A stretch of DNA of 64,000 nucleotides, taken from contig JAFTXV010000011.1 in NCBI GenBank assembly GCA_017461505.1, positions 1 through 64,000 on the forward strand, read 5' to 3'. The position numbers and the translations under genes were made by a program. Source of the DNA: Paludibacteraceae bacterium (GTDB lineage Bacteria > Bacteroidota > Bacteroidia > Bacteroidales > Paludibacteraceae). Below the pieces are notes generated by a model. It was not told the DNA's origin. It made no database searches and saw only the letters and a program-made list of their open reading frames with translations. Shown piece by piece: positions 15,175-24,180 of the stretch (its first letter is position 1; every line of letters starts with the position of its first letter).

Positions 15175-15251
15175 ACACGCGGGAAGCATCTGTATTACAA
15201 GAGTTTCCGCGTGGGTGTGTTTTTTTTTGAAAAAAGTTTTCGAGTGCCGAA
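15175..15251 (+). repeat. TTCCGCGTGGGTGT repeat, copy 2, with hairpin arm
   Basis: The left arm ACACGCGGGAA (15175-15185) pairs with TTCCGCGTGGGTGT (15204-15217). The T-run, GAAAAAAGTTTTCGAGTGCCGAA, follows as in the other copies. On the plus strand it looks like a terminator. Confidence 0.85.
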
Positions 15252-15702
15252 AAATCGCTTGCGATTAATCGTTTGAGCCCATTGGGTGAGATAAGACGAT
15301 GGGGGTGAAAGTTAGGCGAAGAATATCCGCTATTGGTGAGGGTGTTAATAGGAGAGAACTATGCAATTTATTGCTTTAATAACCAGTCTATGACATGTAC
15401 GTAATATCATAATATTCTTGCTCTACTGACGGATTTTTGTGAATTTCTTATTTCGGGAGCACCATAGGAGATCTCTAGCACATCTATGGGCTTTCGGTGG
15501 CTGTCAAATCACTCTCAAGTTGACTACAGGCTACGCGACCATTTCGCGACCACTGTAGCACATCTATGTCATAGTGGTGACTAATTTGTGGCTTTTGTGA
15601 TTCAAACATTTGTACTCCTATAATATTATTTCAAAAATCTTCGGCGCGGAAGGGGTTTTGTGCCGAAGATTTGAGAATTTAGAGAATAAAATGGTATATA
15701 CA

Positions 15703-15779
15703 ACACGCGGGAAGTGTAGTATTTATTAAGCTTCCCGCGTGAGTGTATTTTTTTGAAAAAAGTTTTCGTGTGCCGAAGG
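15703..15779 (+). repeat. TTCCGCGTGGGTGT repeat, copy 3, with hairpin arm
   Basis: ACACGCGGGAAG (15703-15714) pairs with CTTCCCGCGTGAGTGT (15731-15746), followed by a T-run and GAAAAAAGTTTTCGTGTGCCGAAGG. It has the same order of elements as copies 1 and 2. Confidence 0.85.
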
Positions 15780-15860
15780 TTGTGCCGAAAGTGAGCATCT
15801 TTATAGATATATCACAACTCTTATTTATTTCGAAAACTATTCATTATCTAATACTTTGCC

Positions 15861-16499
15861 CTAGTGGGTCTTGCGTTGTTCTAATAAATATATACTCAAT
15901 AATGCAAGAGCAGAGATAGGTTTAATCCAACTGATAAAGATATTTGTGCGGAAACCAATTACAAGGTCGGTTATCAAGACATGTACAAAAGAGATGAACA
16001 TCAATAATAAAATAACACCTACGCCTATTGTGATTAAAATGCCACTAATGCCTAAGCGTTTAGCCGCAAAAGTATTTGTTGGCTTTAGAAAAGCGAATTG
16101 CCATAGCCATGAAGTAACAAGCAATAATATCAGATAACGTAGCCATTCAAATCCGTGCCACCAGAAAAAGTACATACCCATTATTTCTACAGAGGAATGA
16201 AAGAAAATGTTGCATAGAATAGCAAAAAACAAAAGCCCTACAATCACTCGCGTTTGCCACAATAGTGGCTTGGATAGAACAGGCAACTGTTGGCGGTTGA
16301 TATAGAAAGAGATACCAAGTATCGCCATACTTATTAACAACAAGGTGCTATATGCATATGAAAGTACAAAGTACTCGTCTATAGCCAAAATTACATCCGA
16401 ATAGAACTTCGTTTGTACTAAAACAATAAATAAGCACCAGATGGACATTGCCACCGCAGCGAATAGAGATGAGTTTTTAAGAGAAAGTTTCATAATCAT
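15861..16499 (-). CDS. Unrecognised integral membrane protein
   Basis: The protein has 212 residues from the ATG at 16499 (the next Met two codons on is equally possible). I count about six TM helices, in segments such as LFAAVAMSIWCLFIVLV, STLLLISMAILGISFYI, LRYLILLLVTSWLWQF and ILITIGVGVILLLMF. A MYFFWWHGFEWLRY segment between helices is rich in aromatics. There are no motifs I know. It stands alone: upstream is a non-coding gap to the LRR-Sel1 gene, downstream the repeat-rich gap. It is probably a real gene because of length and consistent hydrophobic pattern. The function is unknown. Confidence 0.6.
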   Translation of the reverse strand: MIMKLSLKNSSLFAAVAMSIWCLFIVLVQTKFYSDVILAIDEYFVLSYAYSTLLLISMAILGISFYINRQQLPVLSKPLLWQTRVIVGLLFFAILCNIFFHSSVEIMGMYFFWWHGFEWLRYLILLLVTSWLWQFAFLKPTNTFAAKRLGISGILITIGVGVILLLMFISFVHVLITDLVIGFRTNIFISWIKPISALALLSIYLLEQRKTH

Positions 16500-16622
16500 A
16501 ATGAGTATTATTAGGACATCAGCCAAAGGATTGTGAATACTATTAGGTGTTCCGATGGTTTCGATATCAAAGAGAGAGTTAGCTATTTGGTGTGATGATA
16601 GAAATTTATTTTGATGCTACTA

Positions 16623-18269
16623 TTATTTTTTTTGTGATTGAAGCAATTGCGAATTTTTCCCTTGTAAAATATGTTCACAATACATTTTTCGTGTATTTGC
16701 CAAAGGATGATGTAGGATCGTTGCTTTTTTATACCACTCAATAGCTTGTTGGTAGTCTTGTGGTAACTCCATTCCATTTTCATACAATTCACCCATATGG
16801 TAAGCTGCTTCTGCACTGCCACTGTCTGCAGCTTGAGTATAGTGTATGGCGGCTTGTTCAATACTTTTTACAACTCCAATTCCTTTTTCAAATGCTTGAG
16901 CCAAGTTGAGAAGAATACAAACGTCTTCACCATTTCGTTCTACCAATAAATTTTCGTATGGTAGCAATCCGTTTTGTGTAAATCGTATTTTCTGATCTTT
17001 GGGAATATATATCGATATTAGCGATTTACAACTATCAAAAGCACCTTTCCCAATATGCGTTACACTATTGGGAATTGTAATAGAGGTTAAAGAAGAACAA
17101 CCACAGAATGTATAATCTTCAATACTTGTCACACTATCTGGAATTGTTATAGAGGTAAGCGATGCACAATGAGAGAATGCACTCTTTCCAATGCATGTTA
17201 CATTATTCGGAATCATATATATACCGCGTTTACCTTCTGGACAATTGATAAGTGTAGTTTTATCCTTATTAAATAATACACCATCAATGGAACAATAATT
17301 GGGATTATTCATTTTTATAGTGATAGAAGTTAGTGAAATACAATTTTCGAAGGGGGAGCTTCCTATGTGTTTGACATTATTAGGAATGGTGATAGAGGTC
17401 AAAGAAGAGCAACCCAAGAAGGCCGCATCTCCAATAATTGTTACTCTATTAGGAATTATGATAGAGGTAAGAGAAGAACAACCTAGAAAAGCTTGTTCTC
17501 CAATGCTCATCACGCTGCTAGGAATAGACAATGAGGTTAAAGAATGACAATGTTCAAAAACTCCTTTTCCAATAGTTGTTATGCTATCAGGAACGGTAAT
17601 GGAGATAAGAGAACTACAACCTAGGAAAGCTTGTTCTCCAATGCTTGTCGCACCATTAGGAATTGTAATGGAAGTGAGGGATTTACACTCCCAGAAAGCT
17701 AAATCTCCAATGTTAGTTACACTACTAGGAATGCTAATCGAAGTTAACAAATGACAGTCACAAAAAGCCCTAATTCCAATGTTTGTCACGCTGTTAGGAA
17801 TATTCACATAGTTTAAGGAAGTGCAAGCCTCGAAAGCGCTCCTCCCAATGCTTGTCACGCTATTAGGAATGGTAATTGATACAAGAGATAAACAACCACA
17901 GAATACGCCCTCTTCAATACGAGTGACAGCATTTGGGATACTGAATGAGGTTAGCGATCTACAATGATAAAAGGCATTTTTTTCGATGCTTTTGACACTA
18001 TTAGGAATGGTGATGGAAGTCAGTGATTTGCATAGATAGAATGCTTCTTTTTTTATGTTTGTTATGCTATTGGGAATATTGACTGAAGTTAGATATTCCT
18101 GATTACAAAAGGCCCTCTCCCCAACACAGGTTACGATGTAGATTGTAGAGTTGTAAGTTATTTCAGAGGGTATATTAATAGTACATTTACCTCGCCTTGT
18201 TTCGATTACCTCTGCCGTTTTTGCTTCTATATCCAGGTGATACTTAATGTCATTGATGATTGCTTCCAT
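16623..18269 (-). CDS. BspA-type LRR protein with C-terminal Sel1 repeats
   Basis: This 548-residue protein has no signal peptide (it begins MEAIINDIKYHLDIEAKTAE). About 15 copies of the 23-residue LRR_5 unit SITIPNSVTSIGxxAFxxCxSL occupy residues 50-440, with one irregular unit near NNPNYCSIDGVLFNKDKT. Residues 455-530 are Sel1-like: GVVKSIEQAAIHYTQAAD, then AEAAYHMGELYENGMELP and DYQQAIEWYKKA. BspA repeats are usually in secreted adhesins, whereas Sel1 repeats mediate protein contacts. The combination without a visible export signal suggests an intracellular or unconventionally exported protein. The high repeat identity makes copy-number change likely. Confidence 0.85.
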   Translation of the reverse strand: MEAIINDIKYHLDIEAKTAEVIETRRGKCTINIPSEITYNSTIYIVTCVGERAFCNQEYLTSVNIPNSITNIKKEAFYLCKSLTSITIPNSVKSIEKNAFYHCRSLTSFSIPNAVTRIEEGVFCGCLSLVSITIPNSVTSIGRSAFEACTSLNYVNIPNSVTNIGIRAFCDCHLLTSISIPSSVTNIGDLAFWECKSLTSITIPNGATSIGEQAFLGCSSLISITVPDSITTIGKGVFEHCHSLTSLSIPSSVMSIGEQAFLGCSSLTSIIIPNRVTIIGDAAFLGCSSLTSITIPNNVKHIGSSPFENCISLTSITIKMNNPNYCSIDGVLFNKDKTTLINCPEGKRGIYMIPNNVTCIGKSAFSHCASLTSITIPDSVTSIEDYTFCGCSSLTSITIPNSVTHIGKGAFDSCKSLISIYIPKDQKIRFTQNGLLPYENLLVERNGEDVCILLNLAQAFEKGIGVVKSIEQAAIHYTQAADSGSAEAAYHMGELYENGMELPQDYQQAIEWYKKATILHHPLANTRKMYCEHILQGKNSQLLQSQKK

Positions 18270-18309
18270 ACATGTTATTGCTTTAATGAGATGAGTAATT
18301 AGTTTAATG

Positions 18310-18317
18310 CAAAGTTA
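18310..18317 (-). promoter_or_regulatory. -7 box upstream of the LRR-Sel1 gene
   Basis: TAACTTTG on the minus strand lies 41 bases before the ATG at 18269. Confidence 0.65.
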
Positions 18318-18326
18318 AACCAATTT

Positions 18327-18743
18327 TTATTCCGACTCGCAGAGTAATGGTTTTAGGTCTCCTATTTTCCAGAACTCATCAATAGAAATTACACTATAAG
18401 CTTCATATAAACCTTTTAAATTCAATTCTTCCAAAACTATTTCAGGGAATAAGAGTAGAATACCTATAGGCAGATACTTCGATAATGAGATTTGATAATT
18501 TGTTACAGGTATCTTTTCATCTAATATTATTTTGCGAGACATCTTATCTGCCTTCTTTGAGATGCTTTCCAATATCCTTTTGGGCATGTTCTCAAATAAG
18601 CCTTCCTTATTCTCACAGTTAAGAGTGAAATTGACAATTTCTGTAATTCTCCTTTCAGAAATGGCATAATAGAAGTAGCCTTCCCATAGGAGTTCATCAT
18701 CCACAGAGAAAATCCATAGTTCTATAGGTATTAAGTAACGCAT
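18327..18743 (-). CDS. Unknown 138-residue protein
   Basis: The protein starts MRYLIPIELWIFSVDDELLW and ends DEFWKIGDLKPLLCESE. It is rich in Ile, Leu, Glu and Lys. There is no signal peptide or TM helix, and no motif I recognise. The middle NCENKEGLFENMPKRILES and the LSKYLPIGILLLFPEIVLEEL stretch suggest a mainly helical soluble protein. A -7 box is placed correctly upstream and the AT-rich codon use resembles the LRR-Sel1 gene next door, so both may be recent arrivals. It could be an immunity-type or orphan protein; this is only a guess. Confidence 0.55.
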   Translation of the reverse strand: MRYLIPIELWIFSVDDELLWEGYFYYAISERRITEIVNFTLNCENKEGLFENMPKRILESISKKADKMSRKIILDEKIPVTNYQISLSKYLPIGILLLFPEIVLEELNLKGLYEAYSVISIDEFWKIGDLKPLLCESE

Positions 18744-18771
18744 AAGTAAATAGTTTAAGGTAATTATGCCG

Positions 18772-18779
18772 CAAAGGTA
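18772..18779 (-). promoter_or_regulatory. -7 box upstream of the 138-residue protein gene
   Basis: TACCTTTG on the minus strand lies 28 bases before the ATG at 18743. Confidence 0.7.
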
Positions 18780-19302
18780 GTGAATTATTTTGGATTGAGC
18801 AAATTTTTCAGTTGAAAGTTTAGAGTTTAAGGTTTAATGACAAGGAAACTGTCTAGCGGAAGCGGCAAAGTCGCTACTATTTAGAGTTTAGAAAAAGAAA
18901 ATGCCATTTATGCGAATTGGGAGAATAAACATAGAGTGAGCTCAAAAGTGAGCGGGAAATACATAATGGTTGGACAACTTTTTTAGGACTTTAGTCAACT
19001 TTTTCAGGAAAGGAGACAACTTTTTTAGGAATGAATCTTAAGAAAAGTGCTATTTTTAGTCATAAGGTGCTCTCTCGGAGTTCTCTCGGTCGTCGGTCGG
19101 TAAAATTAGGCAAGGTATAAGAGAACTAAAAGAAACGTCAATCTTAATAAAACGCACTTTTTTTGTTTCGGAGTTCTTTGGTCGTTCCTTGGTTCGTCTT
19201 TGGTTCGTCCTTGGTCTTTTACCCGAGATAGATAGGGAAGGTTCAATAGAAAATAATCTTAAAAATCGTGCGGTTTTGTGAAAGGTACAGAGGAAAGAAA
19301 AA
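18780..19302. other. Gene-free stretch with diverged repeats
   Basis: It contains TTTAGAGTTTAAGG words and an AGCGGAAGCGGCAAAGTCGCT palindrome near 18855. GACAACTTTTTTAGGA occurs twice (about 18973 and 19015). Three related blocks contain AATCTTAA-N-AAA...GTGC/CGCAC plus T-run. A GGTTCGTCTTTGGTTCGTCC series lies near 19190-19215. An 89-codon minus-strand frame crosses these repeats and is not credible. Confidence 0.65.
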
Positions 19303-19331
19303 CGCCATTTATGTCGGAAACACAAATGGCG
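19303..19331 (-). terminator. Terminator of the nadE-dsbD-rlmB unit
   Basis: CGCCATTT / AAATGGCG makes an 8-bp stem with a 13-base loop. On the minus strand it is followed by a TTTTTCTTT run. It lies 30 bases after the rlmB stop codon. Confidence 0.8.
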
Positions 19332-19360
19332 CGTAAGTTATGGAATGATTGTATTATGTA

Positions 19361-20209
19361 TTAACCACGTTGTCTGACTGCTTCGTACAGCATCACTCCT
19401 GCGGCGACGCTGACATTGAGCGACTCAATCACACCCGACATCGGTATGCGCACTTGATGAGAACAGATACGCAAATTGCCCTCATATATACCTTTATCCT
19501 CGCTACCCATTACGATAGCCGTAGGCATGGTCATATCCACTTCGGTATAATTAGCAGTGGCATGCTCAGTAGCCGCCAAGACATTGAAACCTGAATCGCG
19601 GAGATACTGCAATGCGTTTTGCAAGTTCTCTACCTTGCACACAGGCAAATGATACAACGCACCCGCAGATGTCTTCACTGCATCGCCATTGATAGCCACA
19701 CTGCCGTGTGTACCAATAATTAGTGCGTGTGCGCCAGCGCATGCGCATGTGCGAGCAATAGCACCGAAATTGCGCACATCTGTCACTCCGTCTAATACCA
19801 TTAGCAGAGGCGTCTTACCCTCTTCAAAGAGAGTAGGGACTATTGATTCAAGATTGCAGAAGTCAATCGGACTGAGGAACGCAATAGCCCCTTGGTGATT
19901 CTTGTCGGTATATTGGTTGAGTTTCTCCACAGGCACTTTCTGTACTGGGGTAGTAGTGCCCATGAGTTTCTTGAGCAGTTCCTTGCCGATAGTGGAAGTC
20001 ATGTCACGGCGCAAGAGAATCTTATCCAAGGTCTTACCTGCATCAATCGCCTCAATGATAGCACGAATACCGAAGATCATCTCCTTCTCGGGCGGACGGC
20101 GGGTGTCGTAGGAAGCCCCCCTCGCTCCCCCCTGAAGGGGGGAAGGTTTAGAAAAACTAAATTGTCTAGTTGGTCTAGTATAGTTAGAAGTTGTCTTTTT
20201 CTCGAACAT
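19361..20209 (-). CDS. rlmB: 23S rRNA (guanosine-2'-O-)-methyltransferase RlmB/TrmH family
   Basis: The 282-residue SPOUT methyltransferase has an N-terminal RNA-binding part (FGIRAIIEAIDAGKTLDKI) and the three SPOUT motifs. These are LDGVTDVRNFGAIARTC, the IVMGSEDKG-type loop, and IPMSGVIESLNVSVAAGVML. It methylates a 2'-hydroxyl of a guanosine in 23S rRNA (position 2251 in E. coli) with AdoMet. The N-terminal extension FSKPSPLQGGARGASYDTRR is encoded by a palindrome CCCCCCTTCAGGGGGG (20113-20150). It looks like a repeat insertion ahead of the conserved start EMIFGIRA. The gene lies 3 bases after dsbD in one operon. Confidence 0.9.
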   Translation of the reverse strand: MFEKKTTSNYTRPTRQFSFSKPSPLQGGARGASYDTRRPPEKEMIFGIRAIIEAIDAGKTLDKILLRRDMTSTIGKELLKKLMGTTTPVQKVPVEKLNQYTDKNHQGAIAFLSPIDFCNLESIVPTLFEEGKTPLLMVLDGVTDVRNFGAIARTCACAGAHALIIGTHGSVAINGDAVKTSAGALYHLPVCKVENLQNALQYLRDSGFNVLAATEHATANYTEVDMTMPTAIVMGSEDKGIYEGNLRICSHQVRIPMSGVIESLNVSVAAGVMLYEAVRQRG

Positions 20210-20212
20210 AGC

Positions 20213-21991
20213 TTAATATTTTAACCAATTGAGGAACTTCTCAATATCTTCATCGTAGGCATAACTCGTTTCTACAATGCGATTGCCATCGGCATCCAAT
20301 TGCATGTAGTAGGGTTGTGCATTGGATTGATATTCTGTGCGTTGCACATAACTCCACTTGTCGCCAATTGTCTTCAAAGTCACCTTCTTGCCATTTTCCT
20401 CCACTTCGATAGGCTCCGCCAATTTCGTCTTGTCATCCACGATGAGCGAGATGAGTACGTACTTGTGCATATGCTCTGCCACTTCTGGTTTGCTTAATAC
20501 AGCTGCCTCCATCTTGCGGCAGTTCACACAACCAAAGCCATTAAAGTCCAAGAAAACAGGCATATTATTTTCCTTCGCATACGCCATACCTTCTTCATAA
20601 TCGGTGAAGGTGATTTGCCCACCATGATTGGTCATGGTCTTATACTCGCCGCCTTTAACCTCTAACCTTTCGCCTATAACCTGTCCCCCAGACGTCATCA
20701 CCCAATCTTGGGTATTCATCGGTGGCGCGAAAGCAGAGATTGCACGCAATGGTGCGCCCCATAGACCTGGTACCATGTACATTGCAAAGGAGAGTGAAAT
20801 AACTGCCAAGAAGAAGCGTGTAACACTGGTCTTGCGATGGTCCTCATCATCATGTGGGAAGGAAATCCATCCTAACAAGTAGCAGCCCAAGAGCGAGAAG
20901 ATGATAATCCAAAGCGATACAAATACTTCGCGGTCGAGGATATGCCATCCGTATGCCAAGTCTGCTACGCTGAGGAACTTCAATGCCAATGCCAATTCGA
21001 GGAAAGCGAGAGTGACCTTGAACGTATTCATCCAGCCGCCTGACTTTGGCAACTTCTTCAATACCGATGGGAACATAGCAAACAGCGAGAAAGGTAATGC
21101 CAACGCAATAGCAAAGCCCAACATACCCATCGCAGGAGCGAGGATAGATTTGCCTGCGGCTTCTACGAGCAAGGTGCCAATGATAGGACCTGTGCACGAG
21201 AACGATACAATCACCAATGTGAATGCCATCAGCAGAATGCTGAGGAAACCTGTGGTATTGTTGGATTTGCTGTTGAGCGCAGTGGACCATGAACTTGGCA
21301 ACGTGATCTCAAATGCGCCAAAGAAGGATGCTGCAAATAGTACCAATATCAAGAAGAAGATGATGTTCACCACTGCGTTGGTACTCAATGCATTGAGTGC
21401 GGAAGCACCGAAGATGAGTGTTACCAATAGACCTAAACCCACGTAGATAATCACAATGCTCAATCCGTACAATATCGCATCGCGTACCACTTGTGCATTG
21501 GTCGTACCTTTGGCTGCACCGCCACGCTTGATAAAGAAACTTACCGTCATCGGAATAATAGGCCATACACATGGGGTGAAGATAGCTAGCAAACCACCCA
21601 GCAATCCCATTACAAATATCCACCAGATGGATTGACCGCCTTCGTGGCTGTTAGGCGATGAGGCGATAGGGCTATCAGGCGATGAGGCGAGGGATACGAA
21701 CTCCCATGTCTCAGGTGCGGTACACATCTTGTCATCACATGCATTATAGCGCACGCGAATAGTGTCGGCTTTGGCTACTGTTTCGGTGAAAGTGCCTTCG
21801 TACTCGTCCATGTAAAATCCATCACCTAGTTCGATGATGTTGAGGTGCCAACCTTTCTCAATGGTGGCTGTCAAGCGGATGCTATCGCCTTCTACAGCTC
21901 CCGCCCATTTAATAGGTTGCACAATTTGTGCTGCTGCGGTCAATGCTATCGCCATTACCGCAAATATAGTCATTATTTTTTTCATATTCAT
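20213..21991 (-). CDS. DsbD-family thiol:disulfide interchange protein
   Basis: The 592-residue protein has a signal peptide (about 1-21) and an N-terminal domain with Cys 84 and Cys 90 (NACDDKMC). About eight TM helices follow with the cysteine pair FTPCVWPIIP (C141) and VSFSCTGPIIG. The C-terminal thioredoxin domain has CVNC in FNGFGCVNCRKMEAA. It carries electrons from cytosolic thioredoxin to periplasmic partners. Two insertions are encoded by repeat words. SLASSPDSPIASSPNSHEGG lies between the N-terminal domain and the first helix (21650-21691, GGCGATGAGGCGA units). VIGERLEVKGGEYK lies before the thioredoxin domain (20651-20682). Both lie in linkers. It is in an operon with rlmB and nadE. 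Confidence 0.9.
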   Translation of the reverse strand: MNMKKIMTIFAVMAIALTAAAQIVQPIKWAGAVEGDSIRLTATIEKGWHLNIIELGDGFYMDEYEGTFTETVAKADTIRVRYNACDDKMCTAPETWEFVSLASSPDSPIASSPNSHEGGQSIWWIFVMGLLGGLLAIFTPCVWPIIPMTVSFFIKRGGAAKGTTNAQVVRDAILYGLSIVIIYVGLGLLVTLIFGASALNALSTNAVVNIIFFLILVLFAASFFGAFEITLPSSWSTALNSKSNNTTGFLSILLMAFTLVIVSFSCTGPIIGTLLVEAAGKSILAPAMGMLGFAIALALPFSLFAMFPSVLKKLPKSGGWMNTFKVTLAFLELALALKFLSVADLAYGWHILDREVFVSLWIIIFSLLGCYLLGWISFPHDDEDHRKTSVTRFFLAVISLSFAMYMVPGLWGAPLRAISAFAPPMNTQDWVMTSGGQVIGERLEVKGGEYKTMTNHGGQITFTDYEEGMAYAKENNMPVFLDFNGFGCVNCRKMEAAVLSKPEVAEHMHKYVLISLIVDDKTKLAEPIEVEENGKKVTLKTIGDKWSYVQRTEYQSNAQPYYMQLDADGNRIVETSYAYDEDIEKFLNWLKY

Positions 21992-22023
21992 TTTTTTTGT
22001 GTCGCGAATCGGGAGTCCTATGA

Positions 22024-23985
22024 TTAATTGATAGCTACATCACTCGGCATTCTTAAATCCCCCCTGGGCGACAAACTTACGCCCACTACCTTCGGACCAT
22101 CGGGCAGACAACTGCGCTTAAACTGCTGCGTGAAGAAGCGACGCATAAACACATTCAACCAATGTTCAATCACTTCGTCGCTATATACTCCATCAAAAGC
22201 CATACCAGCCATATAAGCTATCTTCTCACGCGTAAAACCGTAGCGCAGATAGTAGTACATAAAGAAGTCGTGCAACTCATATGGTCCTACCTTATCTTCG
22301 GTTATCTGAGCGATATTGCCCTCTTCATCCGTTGGCAACAACTCAGGTGATACAGGAGTGTCTATCACATCCATCAGTATCTCGCGCAATCGCTCGCCAA
22401 AGATGTTCTCTGCTGCATAGCGAACCATATACTTCACCAACGTCTTTGGTACACCAGCGTTCACACCATACATCGACATATGGTCACCGCAATACGTCGC
22501 CCAACCCAATGCCAACTCACTCATATCGCCGGTGCCGACTACCAAGCCGTTGTACTTATTTGCCAAGTCCATCAACACCAGCGTGCGGATACGCGCTTGT
22601 GCATTCTCATACGTGATATCGTGTGTCTCCAAGTCATGACCTATATCATTCAAGTGCTGTGTCGCCATCTCACGGATAGGTACCTCGTGTATGCTTATGC
22701 CCAGCTCTTCCATCATAGCGAGGGCATTGCTGTAGGTGCGGTCACTGGTGCCAAACCCCGGCATCGTCACGCCAATCACTTGACTGCGACTATAACCCAG
22801 TCTATCAGCGACCAACACACTTACTATCAAAGCCAATGTCGAGTCCAAACCGCCAGAGATACCTATCACCAAACTCTCGGCTTTCGTATGTTGCCAACGA
22901 CGCAACAATCCGTGCACCTGCAAATTAAGCACATCTTCGCAATATGCATCACTCTCTCTCTTCTTAGGCAAGAATGGTGTCTGCGTAAAATGCCTATGCA
23001 TCGGGCCTCCATCTCTAAACTCTAAACGGTAAGTGGAGTCGTCCTCTAAACTACGCTCCAACGGAGCAACATGGATATGTCGATAATGCCCATGCTTGTC
23101 ATGCGTGAAGTTCGTGTTGCGTTGACGGTCAATGCGCAGACGCTCCACATCTATCTCTGATATCACCATGCTGCTGTCCATCTGGAAGCGTTCGCCTATC
23201 TCTAACATCTCGCCATTCTCTGCGATATATGTGCTACCAGAGAAGACTATATCCGTCGTCGATTCACCTATACCAGAAGAGGTATATACATAGCCACAAT
23301 GCACACGAGCAGACTGCTGAGTGATCATACGCTGACGGAAGGCGTGCTTACCTGTCACACAGTTACTACTCGATAGGTTGAAGATAATCTCCGCACCCTG
23401 TATCGCCAATTGCGTACTAACTGGCAATGGCGACCACAAATCTTCGCATATCTCTATACCAAAACTATAATCCTTCGTTGTAAACAGCAAGTCTATACCA
23501 AATGGTACATCCGTACCCCACAACTCAATCAGAGGAATACGAGGACGAATACTATTCACATTCTGCTCCAGCACATCCCTACCAGATGAAAACCAACGTT
23601 TTTCGTAAAACTCACCTGTATTCGGCAAATTTACCTTTGGAACAACTCCTACTACTTCCCCGTCTGTCATTACAAATGCGCAGTTGTACAAGTTATTATC
23701 CACCTTCAAGGGAGCACCTACCAATACGATGATGGGGAGATTTCTTGTGTAAGCACACACATCCTCTAGCGCTGCCAACGCATCACGCTGCAACTGCTGA
23801 GTGAAAAACAAATCTGCACACGTATAACCTGTGATACTCAACTCAGGAAAACATACCACTTCTATACCTTCTGCTACCGCTTCCGTGATTTGTTTCTTGA
23901 TTTCACTCGCGTTATACACACAATCGGCCACACGCATATGCGGCACTGCCGCCGCAACACGAACGTATCCAAATTTACTTGCCAT
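22024..23985 (-). CDS. nadE: Glutamine-dependent NAD+ synthetase
   Basis: The 653-residue two-domain enzyme has an N-terminal nitrilase-type glutaminase with the catalytic triad Glu48 (CFPELSITG), Lys117 (VPKVNLP) and Cys180 (FGIEICEDLW). The C-terminal synthetase has the ATP PP-loop ISGGLDSTLALIV at about 376-388 and the block GTGDMSELALGWATYCGDHM. It converts deamido-NAD to NAD with ATP and glutamine. The length is normal for the long glutamine-dependent form. It heads the nadE-dsbD-rlmB minus-strand unit and has its own promoter. The stretch STYRLEFRDGGP is encoded by CTAAACTCTAAACGG and might be another repeat word. Confidence 0.95.
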   Translation of the reverse strand: MASKFGYVRVAAAVPHMRVADCVYNASEIKKQITEAVAEGIEVVCFPELSITGYTCADLFFTQQLQRDALAALEDVCAYTRNLPIIVLVGAPLKVDNNLYNCAFVMTDGEVVGVVPKVNLPNTGEFYEKRWFSSGRDVLEQNVNSIRPRIPLIELWGTDVPFGIDLLFTTKDYSFGIEICEDLWSPLPVSTQLAIQGAEIIFNLSSSNCVTGKHAFRQRMITQQSARVHCGYVYTSSGIGESTTDIVFSGSTYIAENGEMLEIGERFQMDSSMVISEIDVERLRIDRQRNTNFTHDKHGHYRHIHVAPLERSLEDDSTYRLEFRDGGPMHRHFTQTPFLPKKRESDAYCEDVLNLQVHGLLRRWQHTKAESLVIGISGGLDSTLALIVSVLVADRLGYSRSQVIGVTMPGFGTSDRTYSNALAMMEELGISIHEVPIREMATQHLNDIGHDLETHDITYENAQARIRTLVLMDLANKYNGLVVGTGDMSELALGWATYCGDHMSMYGVNAGVPKTLVKYMVRYAAENIFGERLREILMDVIDTPVSPELLPTDEEGNIAQITEDKVGPYELHDFFMYYYLRYGFTREKIAYMAGMAFDGVYSDEVIEHWLNVFMRRFFTQQFKRSCLPDGPKVVGVSLSPRGDLRMPSDVAIN

Positions 23986-24044
23986 AATACTTTGATATAA
24001 TTACTTGCAATGATAGTTTTTGCCTAGCATCCCATTTTACCGCG

Positions 24045-24052
24045 CAAAGGTA
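24045..24052 (-). promoter_or_regulatory. -7 box upstream of nadE
   Basis: TACCTTTG on the minus strand lies about 60 bases before the ATG at 23985. Confidence 0.7.
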
Positions 24053-24180
24053 GTTAATTTTTTTTACATACGCAAGCGCACGCGCACTTTTTCAAAAATT
24101 AGAAGCGATTTATATCGTTTATTTTATTTTTTATTGCAAATACTCATCCTTGTCCTTTATCCTTTCCATTTACTTACTAA

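Larger units (their letters stand above)
15063..15860. other. 800-bp stretch without genes, with repeats and hairpins
   Basis: No convincing gene is seen on either strand. CGCC-TTTC-GGGCGG and CGCC-TTTCT-GGCGG hairpins lie near 15103-15150. The stretch contains copies 2 and 3 of the TTCCGCGTGGGTGT repeat, the doubled word TAGCACATCTATG (about 15477 and 15556), and CATTTCGCGACCAC (15540-15553). The reverse complement of that last word occurs at 1531-1544. Confidence 0.7.

Noticed and set aside
19056..19325. Minus-strand frame of 89 codons
   Set aside because: It runs through diverged repeats and the rlmB terminator and has a low-complexity basic composition.
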